A stretch of 64,000 bases of DNA from positions 1-64,000 of the forward strand of contig JAKOXK010000064.1 of NCBI GenBank assembly GCA_029781035.1. Reading direction: 5' to 3'. Shown in pieces: positions 40,872-50,393 of this stretch. Source of the stretch: Armatimonadota bacterium (lineage in GTDB: Bacteria > Armatimonadota > Fimbriimonadia > Fimbriimonadales > Fimbriimonadaceae). The notes under the pieces were generated by a model. That model saw only the letters and a list, made by a program, of their open reading frames with translations. It ran no database searches and had not been told where the DNA came from. The translations under genes and the position numbers were made by a program. Numbering within the stretch: the first letter of the stretch is position 1; each line of letters begins with the position of its first letter.

Positions 40872-43208
40872 ATGGCGCCGCCGATGTTCTACACGAAGTA
40901 CCCGCACCCCTCCAACTTCTCATTCGTGACGGACTTCGATGCGGCTACTGGAAGGGCTCGAGCGGGGAAGAGGCAGTTCCAGTTTTCAGCCACGAGCCAT
41001 GTGGATGGCTTTTTCCATCTGGCGGCAAGAGATCCGGGGACTTGGCTCCCGAACGTGTCGTTGCTCGAACTCGACGTGCCAGGAACGAGCCCGGACAGCC
41101 GCGTCCGCGTTGGGCCCGGACTGGATCTGGCGTTGCTGGACCAAGCAGGTACGCCTCTTGTTCAGAGTGTCCCAGGGCATGCGTTTGGAGTGTGCGGTGA
41201 GGCATCCATGTTCCTGTTCGAAGTCTCTGACGACGCCCAATTCCTCGGCATGGGTGAGAAGGGTCTTGGTCGCATCGAACTTTCCGGAGTCAGGACCAAG
41301 TTCTGGAACACAGATGTGTGGAGTGACTTCCACTGGTCGCAATGGAAGGATCACCCGGTCGATCCGACCTACTTCTCGACTCCGTACGTAGCGGTAAGGA
41401 CCGGTGGCAAGTGGGTGGGATTTCTCCTTCACAACCCTGGCGTGACGTTCATGGAGACGCCCGGCACAGACCGCACACGTGTCTTCGCCGAATGGCAGCG
41501 GACATCACGCCATCTGATCCTTGGGAGCGAGAATGGCGAACCGAGCCTTTGGATCTTCACGTCCGACGACCTGGCCGGCTTGACGCGCAAGCTCCAGGGA
41601 CTGGTCGGGAAGACTCCTTTGCCCCCCCTGTGGTCCTTGGGATACCACCAGTCACGTTGGGGGTACGGAGGTCAGAAGGACATTTTGGAACTTGACAGGC
41701 AGTTCGCAAAGCACGGCATTCCGTGCACAGCGGTCTGGCTCGACCTGGACTACATGGACGGCGCCCGTGTCTTTCAGGTGGCCCCCAAGCAGTTCCCGGG
41801 CGGGGTAGAAGCGACCGTCTCAAGGCTTGACTCTCGAAGAAGGATCGTCCCCATCCTCGATCCTGGAGTCAAGAGAGAGAACGGCTACCGCGTGTACGAT
41901 GACGGCCATGCCAAAGACGTCTTCTGCCACAACTCGGAGGGAAGCGAGTTCGTCGGAATCGTCTGGCCAGGCGAGACTGTGTTTCCAGACTTCACGCTGG
42001 CCTCGGCCAGAGAATGGTGGTCTGGATATGCCAAGGAGTTCCGTCAGTCGGGATTTGGGGCTGCTTGGGTCGACATGAACGATCCCTCCACTGGTCCAGT
42101 CGATCCCACTGAGATGCTCTTCAACCGTGGTAAGGAGCCACACGCGCTCCACCGCAACCAGTACGCACTGGGCATGCAAATGGCGACGCGGGAGGGCTTC
42201 ATGCTGGCTGAACCGGGTGAACGACCATTCATCCTTTCCCGGTCTGGTTCGACGGGCACGAGCCGGTACTCCGCCGTTTGGACTGGAGACAACGTTTCCA
42301 ACGAGTTCTATCTTCGACAATGTGTCCCGACGACTTTGGGGATGTCGCTCAGTGGAATTCCGTTCAATGGCCCTGACGTGGGCGGCTTTGGTGGCGACGC
42401 CGACGACGAGCTCATGGTCCGGTGGATGCAAGCCTGCCTGCTTTTCCCCTTCTTCCGCAACCACTCGACACTCGAAAGTCGGCGCGAGGAGCCTTGGCAC
42501 TATGCGGCCAGTACGCGCAAACAGCTCGCCCATGCAATCCGTTTGCGTCACCGGTTTCTGCCCTATCTCTACCAACTGTTCATCGGCCAAGAGGAATTGG
42601 GTGATCCTATCGTTAGGCCGCTGATCTACGACTTCGACGATCCCGCTTTGGCCTCGGTCAACGACGAGTTCATGGTTGGGCCCTTCGTGCTTCACGCCCC
42701 TGTGCTCGGTGTAGGCCAGACCGACAGAAACGTGATTCTGCCCGGAAGCGACCCCTGGTACAACCTCAGCACCGGAAAGTGGCTCCCGCCAGGTGAGCAC
42801 CGCCTCGGCGTTCCTCTGGGATCGTCTCCTCTGTTCCTGAGGTCGGGCGCTGTCGTCCCGATCCAACCGGAACTGCCGACTGACAACAGGGTCGACCTGG
42901 CGAACCCCGTCTTGTTGGTGGCTGTACCCCCGTCTTGGATCGGCGAGACCCAGGCCGAATACTGCGCGGACGATGGCCTCACCTTCGACTACCGTAAGGG
43001 TGTCCGGTCAAAGGGTACGGTCAGCGTTAGTGGTGCGACCGCGCGATGGGATCAAACACAGAGCGGCTTTGGATCTCTGCACCCCGTGATCGCTTGGCCG
43101 GTGGGCAGCCCCGTAGAGGTCGTTGGATCCTCGGGCCCCAGTGAGAAACTGGACCTGCAGTTTCTCGGCAGGGCCCTGAAGTGGGAAGCGACCACTCTCT
43201 CCCGCTAG
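40872..43208 (+). CDS. GH31 alpha-glucosidase-type glycoside hydrolase
   Basis: A 778-residue GH31 protein. The nucleophile is in WVDMNDPSTG (about residue 402), with NDP replacing the usual NEP. LWSLGYHQSRWGYGG, VWLDLDYMDG, FILSRSGSTGTSRYSAVWTGD and GPDVGGFGGD are classic GH31 segments. It releases terminal alpha-linked sugars, probably alpha-glucose from maltodextrins given the GH13, LacI and ABC genes downstream. No signal peptide is visible, so it may act in the cytoplasm. The start is uncertain: an ATG at 40872 has no good RBS, and a TTG at 40815 would add 19 residues. Confidence 0.88.
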   Translation: MAPPMFYTKYPHPSNFSFVTDFDAATGRARAGKRQFQFSATSHVDGFFHLAARDPGTWLPNVSLLELDVPGTSPDSRVRVGPGLDLALLDQAGTPLVQSVPGHAFGVCGEASMFLFEVSDDAQFLGMGEKGLGRIELSGVRTKFWNTDVWSDFHWSQWKDHPVDPTYFSTPYVAVRTGGKWVGFLLHNPGVTFMETPGTDRTRVFAEWQRTSRHLILGSENGEPSLWIFTSDDLAGLTRKLQGLVGKTPLPPLWSLGYHQSRWGYGGQKDILELDRQFAKHGIPCTAVWLDLDYMDGARVFQVAPKQFPGGVEATVSRLDSRRRIVPILDPGVKRENGYRVYDDGHAKDVFCHNSEGSEFVGIVWPGETVFPDFTLASAREWWSGYAKEFRQSGFGAAWVDMNDPSTGPVDPTEMLFNRGKEPHALHRNQYALGMQMATREGFMLAEPGERPFILSRSGSTGTSRYSAVWTGDNVSNEFYLRQCVPTTLGMSLSGIPFNGPDVGGFGGDADDELMVRWMQACLLFPFFRNHSTLESRREEPWHYAASTRKQLAHAIRLRHRFLPYLYQLFIGQEELGDPIVRPLIYDFDDPALASVNDEFMVGPFVLHAPVLGVGQTDRNVILPGSDPWYNLSTGKWLPPGEHRLGVPLGSSPLFLRSGAVVPIQPELPTDNRVDLANPVLLVAVPPSWIGETQAEYCADDGLTFDYRKGVRSKGTVSVSGATARWDQTQSGFGSLHPVIAWPVGSPVEVVGSSGPSEKLDLQFLGRALKWEATTLSR

Positions 43209-43299
43209 TGCCCAACCACCAAGCGTTCAAGGCGATCGCTTCCGATCCGTCTTTTTCCACATTTCTGGCCGTGGGCCCACGATTCGCGCAAAACCACCG

Positions 43300-43319
43300 T
43301 ATACTGTGAATACGTATTC
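43300..43319 (+). promoter_or_regulatory. lacI promoter with perfect LacI-type operator
   Basis: TATACT (43300-43305) is followed after 2 nt by the perfect 12-bp palindrome GAATACGTATTC (43308-43319). This is the same -10/operator layout as before the GH31 gene, suggesting autoregulation by the LacI-family product. Confidence 0.65.
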
Positions 43320-43354
43320 TCCGGCTGGATGCACAGCCGAAAGGGTCGCGGCCA

Positions 43355-44374
43355 ATGAGGGTCACGCAACAAGACATCGCCCGATTCGCACAGGTTTCAC
43401 AGGCCACAGTCTCCCGTGTCCTGGCTGGCGATGGCCGTGTTGAACCGGACATCAGGCAAAAGGTGCTCGAGGCGATCGAGCAGCACAACTACCAGCCAGA
43501 TGTGCGTGCCCGGTCGCTTCGGACTCAGTCTACGGGTCTGATCGGTCTGGCTGTCAAACGCCCCCATGGAGGTCTCGATGGCGATCCCTTCTACACGAGT
43601 CTGATCTCTGAGATTCTGGATGGGCTTGAGGACACCGAGTACCACTTGTGCATCGAGACTGTTCCAGAGGGCCCCGACCAGTTTGAGGCCTACGACGAAC
43701 TTCTCCGCACTCGTCGCGTCGACGGTCTTGTCCTCGTGGAGTCGGAAGCCGACGATGAGCGGTTAGAGCTTCTCCAGCGCGACCGGTTTCCCTTTGTCCT
43801 CATCGGCAATCCCATGGGTCACAGGGTCTGGTCCGTCGACAACGACAATGTCTATGCGGGACAGATCGCGACGCAACACCTGTTCGAAAGCGGATACCGT
43901 AAGGTGGGATTCATCGCGGGCCGCCATGGGGTGACTGTCAGTGAAGACCGGATTGAAGGCTACACGCGCATTGTCAACCAATTCGAAAGCGAGCCCATGG
44001 TGTGGCACTCGGACTTCGGACTTGAGGCTGCCCGCGACGTTGCGCTCTTAGCCTTGTCCGGCAAAGACGCTCCAGAAGCCATGGTGGTGCTGGACGACTA
44101 CATGGCAATGGGTGTGGTCGTCGCGTCGAGGATGCTGGGGATCCGGATTCCGCAAGACCTTGGGCTCGTCAGCTTCAACGACAGCAACCTTTGCCTTGTC
44201 TTGGAGTGCGGTCTCTCCTCGGTCAGCCTCGATATACCGCGACTAGTGCGAACCGCCCTTTCCACACTCCTGCACTTGACTGGTTCCAAAGAGCTCGTCG
44301 AACCCAAGCGCGTGGTCGTTCCTTGCTTCCTGCGTGTTCGTGGCTCATCGATCCGTACGGGGGGGTTGCTTTGA
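43355..44374 (+). CDS. LacI-family transcriptional regulator
   Basis: A 339-residue repressor: N-terminal helix-turn-helix (TQQDIARFAQVSQATVSRVL, residues about 4-23), hinge helix (PDVRARSLRT) and a periplasmic-binding-protein-like effector domain (GLIGLAVKRP ... AMVVLDDYMAMGVVVASRML ... LGLVSFND). It probably senses an alpha-glucan oligosaccharide and controls the GH31 and lacI-GH13-ABC transcripts through GAATACGTATTC sites. The effector is unknown. The GH13 gene overlaps its stop codon (TTGA). Confidence 0.9.
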   Translation: MRVTQQDIARFAQVSQATVSRVLAGDGRVEPDIRQKVLEAIEQHNYQPDVRARSLRTQSTGLIGLAVKRPHGGLDGDPFYTSLISEILDGLEDTEYHLCIETVPEGPDQFEAYDELLRTRRVDGLVLVESEADDERLELLQRDRFPFVLIGNPMGHRVWSVDNDNVYAGQIATQHLFESGYRKVGFIAGRHGVTVSEDRIEGYTRIVNQFESEPMVWHSDFGLEAARDVALLALSGKDAPEAMVVLDDYMAMGVVVASRMLGIRIPQDLGLVSFNDSNLCLVLECGLSSVSLDIPRLVRTALSTLLHLTGSKELVEPKRVVVPCFLRVRGSSIRTGGLL

Positions 44375-46575
44375 TCGCTCTCTTGGGTGCGGCGATGGCT
44401 CTCGCTGAGGCGAATCCGGGACACGTGTTCCGCTACAGCGCCCCAGCGGGAACCCGGTCCGTCTGCCTCGCGGGCAGCTTCAACAACTGGAGCAAGGAGG
44501 CCAACCCCATGCGCTTGCAGGCCGATGGCACGACTTGGAGCATCGATCTGCCCCTCGCGCCTGGGAAGTTCCAGTACAAGTTTGTCGTCAACGGTGAGAC
44601 CTGGATCACGGATCCGGGCGCACCGTCCCTGGACGATGGCAACGGCAACACGAACTCGGTCGTAATCATCTTTCCCCCGGGATATGACGTGCCAGCTCGA
44701 AAGGGCGACGGCACGATCACCTACGGTGTCGTCAACCATTTACAGACGCTTCCAGCTCTCAATTGGGACCGAGGCTGGTTGACTCTGACCCTCCAGGCGC
44801 GGCCAAACGACGTGGAGCGCGTGTCGGTCGACATTCAGGTCGGAACGGGCAAGCGTCAGAAGGTCGTTATGGCGGACCGCGGAGGCGACGAGTTTACGAC
44901 GAATTATGTCGCTTCCATTCCATGGAACCGGACTGAGCCCGTCCGATATGACTTTGAACTGGATGACGGTGGGCGAGGACCAGGCATCTACGATCGGTCG
45001 GGCTTTTGGTACCAGAAGGAGTCGGACGGCACGTCGGCGGACGAGCGGTTCGTCCTTGATCCCAAGACATACCACCCGTTCGTGCCGCCAACCTGGGTTC
45101 AGAAGAGCTTCATCTATCAGATCTTTCCAGACAGGTTTGCCGACGGGGACAAGAGCAATGATCCACCCGGGACGGTTCCTTGGGACAGCAAGCCCACTTG
45201 GTACACGTGGTTTGGAGGAGACTTCGCCGGTGTTCGGGAGCACTTGGACTATCTGAAGAGCCTAGGTGCCGACTGTGTGTACTTCAACCCCATCTTTGAA
45301 GGGCCGAGCAATCACCGGTACGAAGCGACCGATTACAAGCGTGTCGATCACAGACTAGGGACTAACGCCGAGTTCGCCAGCCTGACCAAGAGGATGAGCG
45401 ACGAGGGCATCCGGGTCGTGCTGGACGGAGTGTTCAACCACACCGCGACCGACTTCTTCGCTTTCGCTGACCTCCTCAAGAACCAGCAGAAGTCCCGTTA
45501 CCTCGACTGGTACCACGTCACCTCGTTCCCCGTCGAGGTCAAGATGCCGCCACCCTACGTCGCTTGGTTCGGGTTCGCCTCGATGCCCAAACTGAACCAC
45601 GAGAACCCTGCCGTCCGTGACTACCTGCTGAGCGTTCCCGACTTCTGGGGCAAGACGGCCACCATCGCGGGTTGGCGTCTGGACGTCCCCAACGAACTGC
45701 CGTTCGACTTCTGGCCCTTGTTCCGGAGGCACATCAAGGCCTTTGGACAAGACAAGTGGATCGTCGGTGAGATTTGGGGCGACGGTTCACCATGGCTGAA
45801 GGGAGACATGTTCGACTCCGTGATGAACTACCAGTTCCGCAACGCGGTATTGGCGTTTGTGGCTCACGGAACCGCGTCTCCCAGCCAGTACTGGAGCGAC
45901 CTCATGCGTGTGGAAGACGCGTATGGCACCCAGGTCTCTCGGAACATGATGAACCTGATCAGTTCGCACGATGTCCCGCGGATCCTGACCGAGTGCAGTG
46001 GTGACGCCCGGTTGGCTCGAATGGCCGCGATGCTCCAGTTCACGTGGGTTGGAGCACCCAGCGTTTACTACGGCGATGAACTGGGCATGGAGGGCGCCAA
46101 GGATCCCGACAATCGGCGAGGTATGCGTTGGGATCTCGTGACTGCGAACAACCCGTTCCTTCTCACGTACAAGGCGTTGTCTCAGCTGCGAGCGGGTGTC
46201 CCGGCCCTCACCGAGGGCGACCCGGCCCTGATCGCCACAGACGACAAGCGCGGTCTCCTCGTCTTTCGACGCGAGTTTGCGAACCAGTGGGCAGTTGTCG
46301 GCGTGAACCGAAGCCTGGAAAAGCAGGAGATCCACGTGGCGCTGAAGGGGGCGGCCAAGGTTTGGCGAGCCTGGAACGGCGCCCAATCAGTGCAGTTCAA
46401 AAACGAGGCCCAACCGTCTGCAGGTGGCCAAGTCACCGTCACCGTCGAGCCCTTGTCGATCGTCGTTCTAACGCCAAAGGAACAGGCTGCGGCGCAATCC
46501 AGCATGCTTTCCGAATCTCGTCACTCGTCACTCGTGACTTCCCACTTATCCCATCCCATAGGTGCACATCCATGA
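44371..46575 (+). CDS. GH13 alpha-amylase-type enzyme with N-terminal CBM48-like domain
   Basis: A 734-residue protein. An E-set/CBM48-like domain ([28 protein letters not shown]) is followed by a linker domain and a GH13 barrel. Catalytic residues: Asp in [10 protein letters not shown] (about 436), Glu in IVGEIWGDG (about 468) and the transition-state Asp in SSHDVPRI (about 532). The layout matches neopullulanase/cyclomaltodextrinase-type enzymes. The TTG at 44371 overlaps the lacI TGA and yields a short hydrophobic start ([11 protein letters not shown]) that may be an export signal; an ATG at 44395 is the alternative. Its stop overlaps the pseudopilin start (ATGA). Confidence 0.88.
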   Translation: MIALLGAAMALAEANPGHVFRYSAPAGTRSVCLAGSFNNWSKEANPMRLQADGTTWSIDLPLAPGKFQYKFVVNGETWITDPGAPSLDDGNGNTNSVVIIFPPGYDVPARKGDGTITYGVVNHLQTLPALNWDRGWLTLTLQARPNDVERVSVDIQVGTGKRQKVVMADRGGDEFTTNYVASIPWNRTEPVRYDFELDDGGRGPGIYDRSGFWYQKESDGTSADERFVLDPKTYHPFVPPTWVQKSFIYQIFPDRFADGDKSNDPPGTVPWDSKPTWYTWFGGDFAGVREHLDYLKSLGADCVYFNPIFEGPSNHRYEATDYKRVDHRLGTNAEFASLTKRMSDEGIRVVLDGVFNHTATDFFAFADLLKNQQKSRYLDWYHVTSFPVEVKMPPPYVAWFGFASMPKLNHENPAVRDYLLSVPDFWGKTATIAGWRLDVPNELPFDFWPLFRRHIKAFGQDKWIVGEIWGDGSPWLKGDMFDSVMNYQFRNAVLAFVAHGTASPSQYWSDLMRVEDAYGTQVSRNMMNLISSHDVPRILTECSGDARLARMAAMLQFTWVGAPSVYYGDELGMEGAKDPDNRRGMRWDLVTANNPFLLTYKALSQLRAGVPALTEGDPALIATDDKRGLLVFRREFANQWAVVGVNRSLEKQEIHVALKGAAKVWRAWNGAQSVQFKNEAQPSAGGQVTVTVEPLSIVVLTPKEQAAAQSSMLSESRHSSLVTSHLSHPIGAHP

Positions 46576-47519
46576 ATAACTACCGCCGATCGGCTTTTAC
46601 CCTGATCGAGCTCCTCGTCGTCATCGCGATCATCGCCATCCTTGCGGCGATCCTGTTCCCGGTGTTTGCCCAGGCCAAGGTCGCCGCGAAAAAGGCCGTG
46701 GCCATTTCGAACATGAAGCAACTCGGCATGGCCGTCATGCTTTACGCAGAGAACGAGGACGACGCGGCACCGCCCCGCTATCGTCTCAACTGCGGTCCTC
46801 GCACGAGCGGCGGCGATCCATCCGATGGCATGAGCTGGGACATTTTGATCCAGCCGTTCACGAAGAGCTACCAGATCATCATGTCGAACATGGACAGCGG
46901 GCCCCTCTATCCCAGCCCGTTCGGCAGCGTGAGACGCAGCTACGGTGGTGCCGCCAACTTCTTCCGGGGCTATCAGGCCTGTGCGCAATACAACCAAAAA
47001 GCGGCTTATTCGACTCCGCCTATGACCTACTTCCCGCAACCGGCGGACACGGTCATGATCGGCGAAGAGCGGATGCTCAACACCAAGGGCGATCCGACCA
47101 AGTATTGGGCCAGCATGGATTGGGCGGCCAAGACGGGAACGCCTGGCTATTACAACGCTGTGTTCGAGGACACTCGCAACATCAACCTGGGCGGCGACGG
47201 CTCCACCAACTGTGTGCCCAACAAGATCTGCAAGTCGTGGTGCTATATCAACAACGACTACGCCGAAGGTTCCGTGTGGGCCATGGCCGATGGTCATGCC
47301 ACCTACAGAAAGGGAACCGGCAAGACAAGCGACGGATACAACAACGGCACTGAGTTCAAGGGATACGAGCATCGCGCCGGAACCTGGGACATCGATGGCG
47401 AGAACAACCTCCAGTGGACTGGCGGTATGTCTTGTATGGCTTGGGACACTCAACCTGACCCCAACCACTACAACCGCAACTGCGCGGTTCCCGGTGAAAC
47501 GACAGTCCAAGGGCAATGA
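46572..47519 (+). CDS. Type II/IV pseudopilin-like protein with prepilin cleavage motif
   Basis: A 315-residue protein with an N-terminal class III signal ([20 protein letters not shown]), cleaved before Phe by prepilin peptidase, and a long globular domain ending near [15 protein letters not shown], a feature of the large DUF1559-like pseudopilins of Planctomycetes and Armatimonadota. These are usually abundant paralogues of unknown role, thought to be surface or secretion components. Here it is embedded in the glycan operon, with ATGA overlaps to both the GH13 gene and the next gene, so it should be expressed with the sugar-uptake proteins. Confidence 0.88.
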   Translation: MNNYRRSAFTLIELLVVIAIIAILAAILFPVFAQAKVAAKKAVAISNMKQLGMAVMLYAENEDDAAPPRYRLNCGPRTSGGDPSDGMSWDILIQPFTKSYQIIMSNMDSGPLYPSPFGSVRRSYGGAANFFRGYQACAQYNQKAAYSTPPMTYFPQPADTVMIGEERMLNTKGDPTKYWASMDWAAKTGTPGYYNAVFEDTRNINLGGDGSTNCVPNKICKSWCYINNDYAEGSVWAMADGHATYRKGTGKTSDGYNNGTEFKGYEHRAGTWDIDGENNLQWTGGMSCMAWDTQPDPNHYNRNCAVPGETTVQGQ

Positions 47520-47803
47520 AACGCAATGTCCCGACTGTGCTGTTGGTCGTGGTGGGGGCGGTCATCGCTGCTGGGCTGATCTTCTTCGGCATCAAGTCAC
47601 TGGGCTCGGATTCGACGAGGCCCTCGCCAGAGCTGGAGAAATCGATGGACGACTTCCGCTCTCAGAACGCACAGAAGACCGGCGGCACAGTCGACGACCA
47701 GAGTGGCGCACCGGTCGACTCTCGTTCGGGCGGACAGGCGCATTCTGGTTCGAACGAACGTCAGGAAAACGACGAGATGAAGGCGCGCAACGCTGGGCAC
47801 TAG
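47516..47803 (+). CDS. Small single-pass membrane protein of unknown function
   Basis: A 95-residue protein with one membrane helix ([22 protein letters not shown], residues about 5-26) followed by a hydrophilic, Ser/Gly/Gln-rich tail with no recognised fold. It starts with ATG inside the stop of the pseudopilin gene (ATGA), and small proteins like this often follow DUF1559-like pseudopilins. A role in assembling or anchoring that pilin is a guess from position. Confidence 0.6.
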   Translation: MKRNVPTVLLVVVGAVIAAGLIFFGIKSLGSDSTRPSPELEKSMDDFRSQNAQKTGGTVDDQSGAPVDSRSGGQAHSGSNERQENDEMKARNAGH

Positions 47804-47833
47804 CCGCTTGTTGCCGACTAGAGAAAGGACGAG

Positions 47834-50353
47834 ATGCCTGAATGGAGCCGCCAGACCCCAAGCTCCGTGGTCTTGCGGCTCTTTCCTTCTCGACTCGTCA
47901 GAGCAAGGATGCTGTGCATCGGCCACAATGAAAGCGCATTGCGCTTTTTGAGTCTGTTCCTTGCGACGACGCTTGGCACGGCGGCCTTCGCTGAGAAGTC
48001 CATCGTGAACGTCTGGGGCCTGACTCCCGGCCCCGACAGCAAAGGCCAGGAAGCGGTCATCTCCGCTTTCGAGCGTCTCAACCCCGACCTGAAGATCAAG
48101 TCGACAAAGATGGGGGCAGGCGACATGAACCCCCAGAAACTGCTGACAGCGATTGTTGGCAAGGTTCCGCCGGACGTCATTGCGCAGGACCGCTTCAGTC
48201 TCAGCGACTGGGCAAGCCGGGGCGCATTCCGCCCGCTCGACGATCTCATCGCACGTGACCGCGGCAAAGATCCACTCTGTCCTGTGCCCGAGCAGTACTA
48301 CGCTCCGGCTTGGAAGGAGACTCAGTACGACGGCAAGACCTATGGAATACCGAGTGGGGCCGACGACCGCATCCTGTACTGGAACCGCACCATCTTTCAA
48401 AGGCACGCTGAGGAACTGCGCGAGGCAGGCCTGGATCCAACCCGGCCACCGCGCACATGGAGCGAAACGCTCGCCTACGCCAAGATCCTAACGGAACGCG
48501 ACAAACGGGGCAACCTCGTCACTGCGGGATTCATCCCCAACTGGGGCAACTCTTGGCTGTATCTTTTCGCGTTCCAAATGGACGCCAGCTTCATGTCGGC
48601 TGATGGAACCAGGTGCACGCTCGACTCTCCCCAGGCCGAGACGGCGCTGCAGTTCATGGTCGACGGCTACAAGATCCTCGGTGGTTATGACCGGGCCCAG
48701 CAGTTCCAAAGCGGGTTTCTGAGTAACGAGAACGACCCCTTCATCCTCGGAAAAGTCGCGATGAAGATCGACGGGGACTGGATCCTTTCTTCGCTCAGCC
48801 GGTACGGTCCCGACCTTGACTTTGGTGTCGGGCCTCCGCCAGTGCCGGATGACCGTTACTACCATCGGGGCGCCTTCGCCGACGACAAGGACACCTTTGT
48901 CACGTGGATCGGTGGTTACAGCTACGCGATACCAACCGGGGCCAAGAACCTCGATGGGGCGTGGAGGTTCATTAAGTTCTTGGCGAGCAAAGAAGCACGG
49001 CTGACCGAGGCCAAGGCCCAGGCTAACTACGATCGCAGTCGCGGCCGAGAGTACGTGCCGCGGATCCAAGCGAACCGTGAAGCCAATCTTGCGCTGCTTG
49101 AGCAGTTCTCGCCCAAGAACCCCAACTTTGCGGCCGCGCTCGCCATGCACGTCAAGCTCGCCGACGTCGGCCGGATCCGCCCGCCGACCGTGGTCGGGCA
49201 GACACTGTGGTCGAAACATGTCGAAGCACTCGAGGCGGCGTGCAAGCTGGAGAAGACACCGAAGCAGGCCCTGCTGGACAGCCAAGCCGCCGTCCAACGG
49301 GAGCTCGACGCCGATCTCGAGTACAGCCACCTCAAGCCGTTCAGCTTCGGACCGCCGACATTCGGTTGCTGCGCTCTCGGTCTGGGGTTGCTCGGATGGT
49401 CCGTCTGGTCGTTCCGGCGCAAGAAGCTGGGTCGGCTAGCGAGGAGCGAGGCGTTCTGGGCGTACCTCCTGATCTCGCCGTGGGCGATCGGCTTTCTAGT
49501 GTTCACCCTAGGGCCCATGATCGCCTCGATCTTCATGAGCTTCACGCAATACAACGTCTTGAGCGAGCCGCGGGCTGTCGGACTAGGCAACTACACCGAC
49601 ATGTTCGGCGCTGACCGTGAAAGCGTCCTCAAGGCGTTTGGTAACGTATTCTATCTGACCGGGATTGGCGTCCCGCTCGGCATCGTCACTGGACTGTCGG
49701 TGGCCCTGTTGCTGAACACCTCGATCCGAGGCATCCGGTTCTATCGGACTGTTTTCTACATGCCGGCGATCGTTCCCGCCATCGCGAGCGCAGTCCTTTG
49801 GAGCTGGGTTCTCAGTGGCGACCCCAACAAGGGCCTCATCAACTCGCTCTGGCAAGAGACGATCACGAACTGGACGCATGTCGCACCCCCCGGCTGGTTT
49901 CAGGTGGCTGACTGGTCGAAGCCGGGCCTGATCCTCATGGGAGTTTGGGGCGCGGGCGGCGGCATGATCCTTTGGTTGGCCGGGCTCAAAGGAGTGCCAG
50001 GACAACTCTACGAAGCGGCTCATATCGATGGTGCCAACGCCTGGCAGCAGTTCTGGAAAGTCACTCTGCCGATGCTCAGTCCCATTGTCTTCTTCAATTG
50101 CGTCACGGGGCTGATCGGAGCGATCCAGATTTTCGACCAGGTCTACGTCTTCATGGGTCCGGACACCGGGCTGGCGGGGCCCTCGAACTCGATGCTGACC
50201 CCTGTCGTCTACTTGTTCCAGCAGGCGTTTCGGTTCTTCAAGCTCGGATACGCGTCAGCGCTCGCCTGGTTCGTCTTCATCGTCATCCTCGCTTTGACCC
50301 TCCTGCAATTCAGACTGTCGAAGAAGTGGGTCTATGTGGAGGCCGACAAGTGA
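47834..50353 (+). CDS. Fusion of sugar ABC transporter substrate-binding protein and permease (MalF/UgpA type)
   Basis: An 839-residue protein joining two normally separate subunits. After a signal/anchor region (LRFLSLFLATTLGTAAFA, about residues 36-53) comes a family 1 solute-binding domain (IVNVWGLTPGPDSKGQEAVI ... FVTWIGGYSYAIPTG ... AWRFIKFLASKEARLTEA) to about residue 500. A membrane helix (FGCCALGLGLLGWSVW) leads into a binding-protein-dependent permease with LISPWAIGFLVFTLGP and the EAA loop EAAHIDGANAWQQFWKVTLP (about 729). Binding protein and channel are thus tethered, with the binding domain outside. AAAGGA precedes the ATG. The second permease follows; no ATPase gene is present. 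Confidence 0.88.
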   Translation: MPEWSRQTPSSVVLRLFPSRLVRARMLCIGHNESALRFLSLFLATTLGTAAFAEKSIVNVWGLTPGPDSKGQEAVISAFERLNPDLKIKSTKMGAGDMNPQKLLTAIVGKVPPDVIAQDRFSLSDWASRGAFRPLDDLIARDRGKDPLCPVPEQYYAPAWKETQYDGKTYGIPSGADDRILYWNRTIFQRHAEELREAGLDPTRPPRTWSETLAYAKILTERDKRGNLVTAGFIPNWGNSWLYLFAFQMDASFMSADGTRCTLDSPQAETALQFMVDGYKILGGYDRAQQFQSGFLSNENDPFILGKVAMKIDGDWILSSLSRYGPDLDFGVGPPPVPDDRYYHRGAFADDKDTFVTWIGGYSYAIPTGAKNLDGAWRFIKFLASKEARLTEAKAQANYDRSRGREYVPRIQANREANLALLEQFSPKNPNFAAALAMHVKLADVGRIRPPTVVGQTLWSKHVEALEAACKLEKTPKQALLDSQAAVQRELDADLEYSHLKPFSFGPPTFGCCALGLGLLGWSVWSFRRKKLGRLARSEAFWAYLLISPWAIGFLVFTLGPMIASIFMSFTQYNVLSEPRAVGLGNYTDMFGADRESVLKAFGNVFYLTGIGVPLGIVTGLSVALLLNTSIRGIRFYRTVFYMPAIVPAIASAVLWSWVLSGDPNKGLINSLWQETITNWTHVAPPGWFQVADWSKPGLILMGVWGAGGGMILWLAGLKGVPGQLYEAAHIDGANAWQQFWKVTLPMLSPIVFFNCVTGLIGAIQIFDQVYVFMGPDTGLAGPSNSMLTPVVYLFQQAFRFFKLGYASALAWFVFIVILALTLLQFRLSKKWVYVEADK

Positions 50354-50393
50354 CCAGTGCTCGTTGCTCGGTCGGCCCGCCGGAAGTGCAGCC

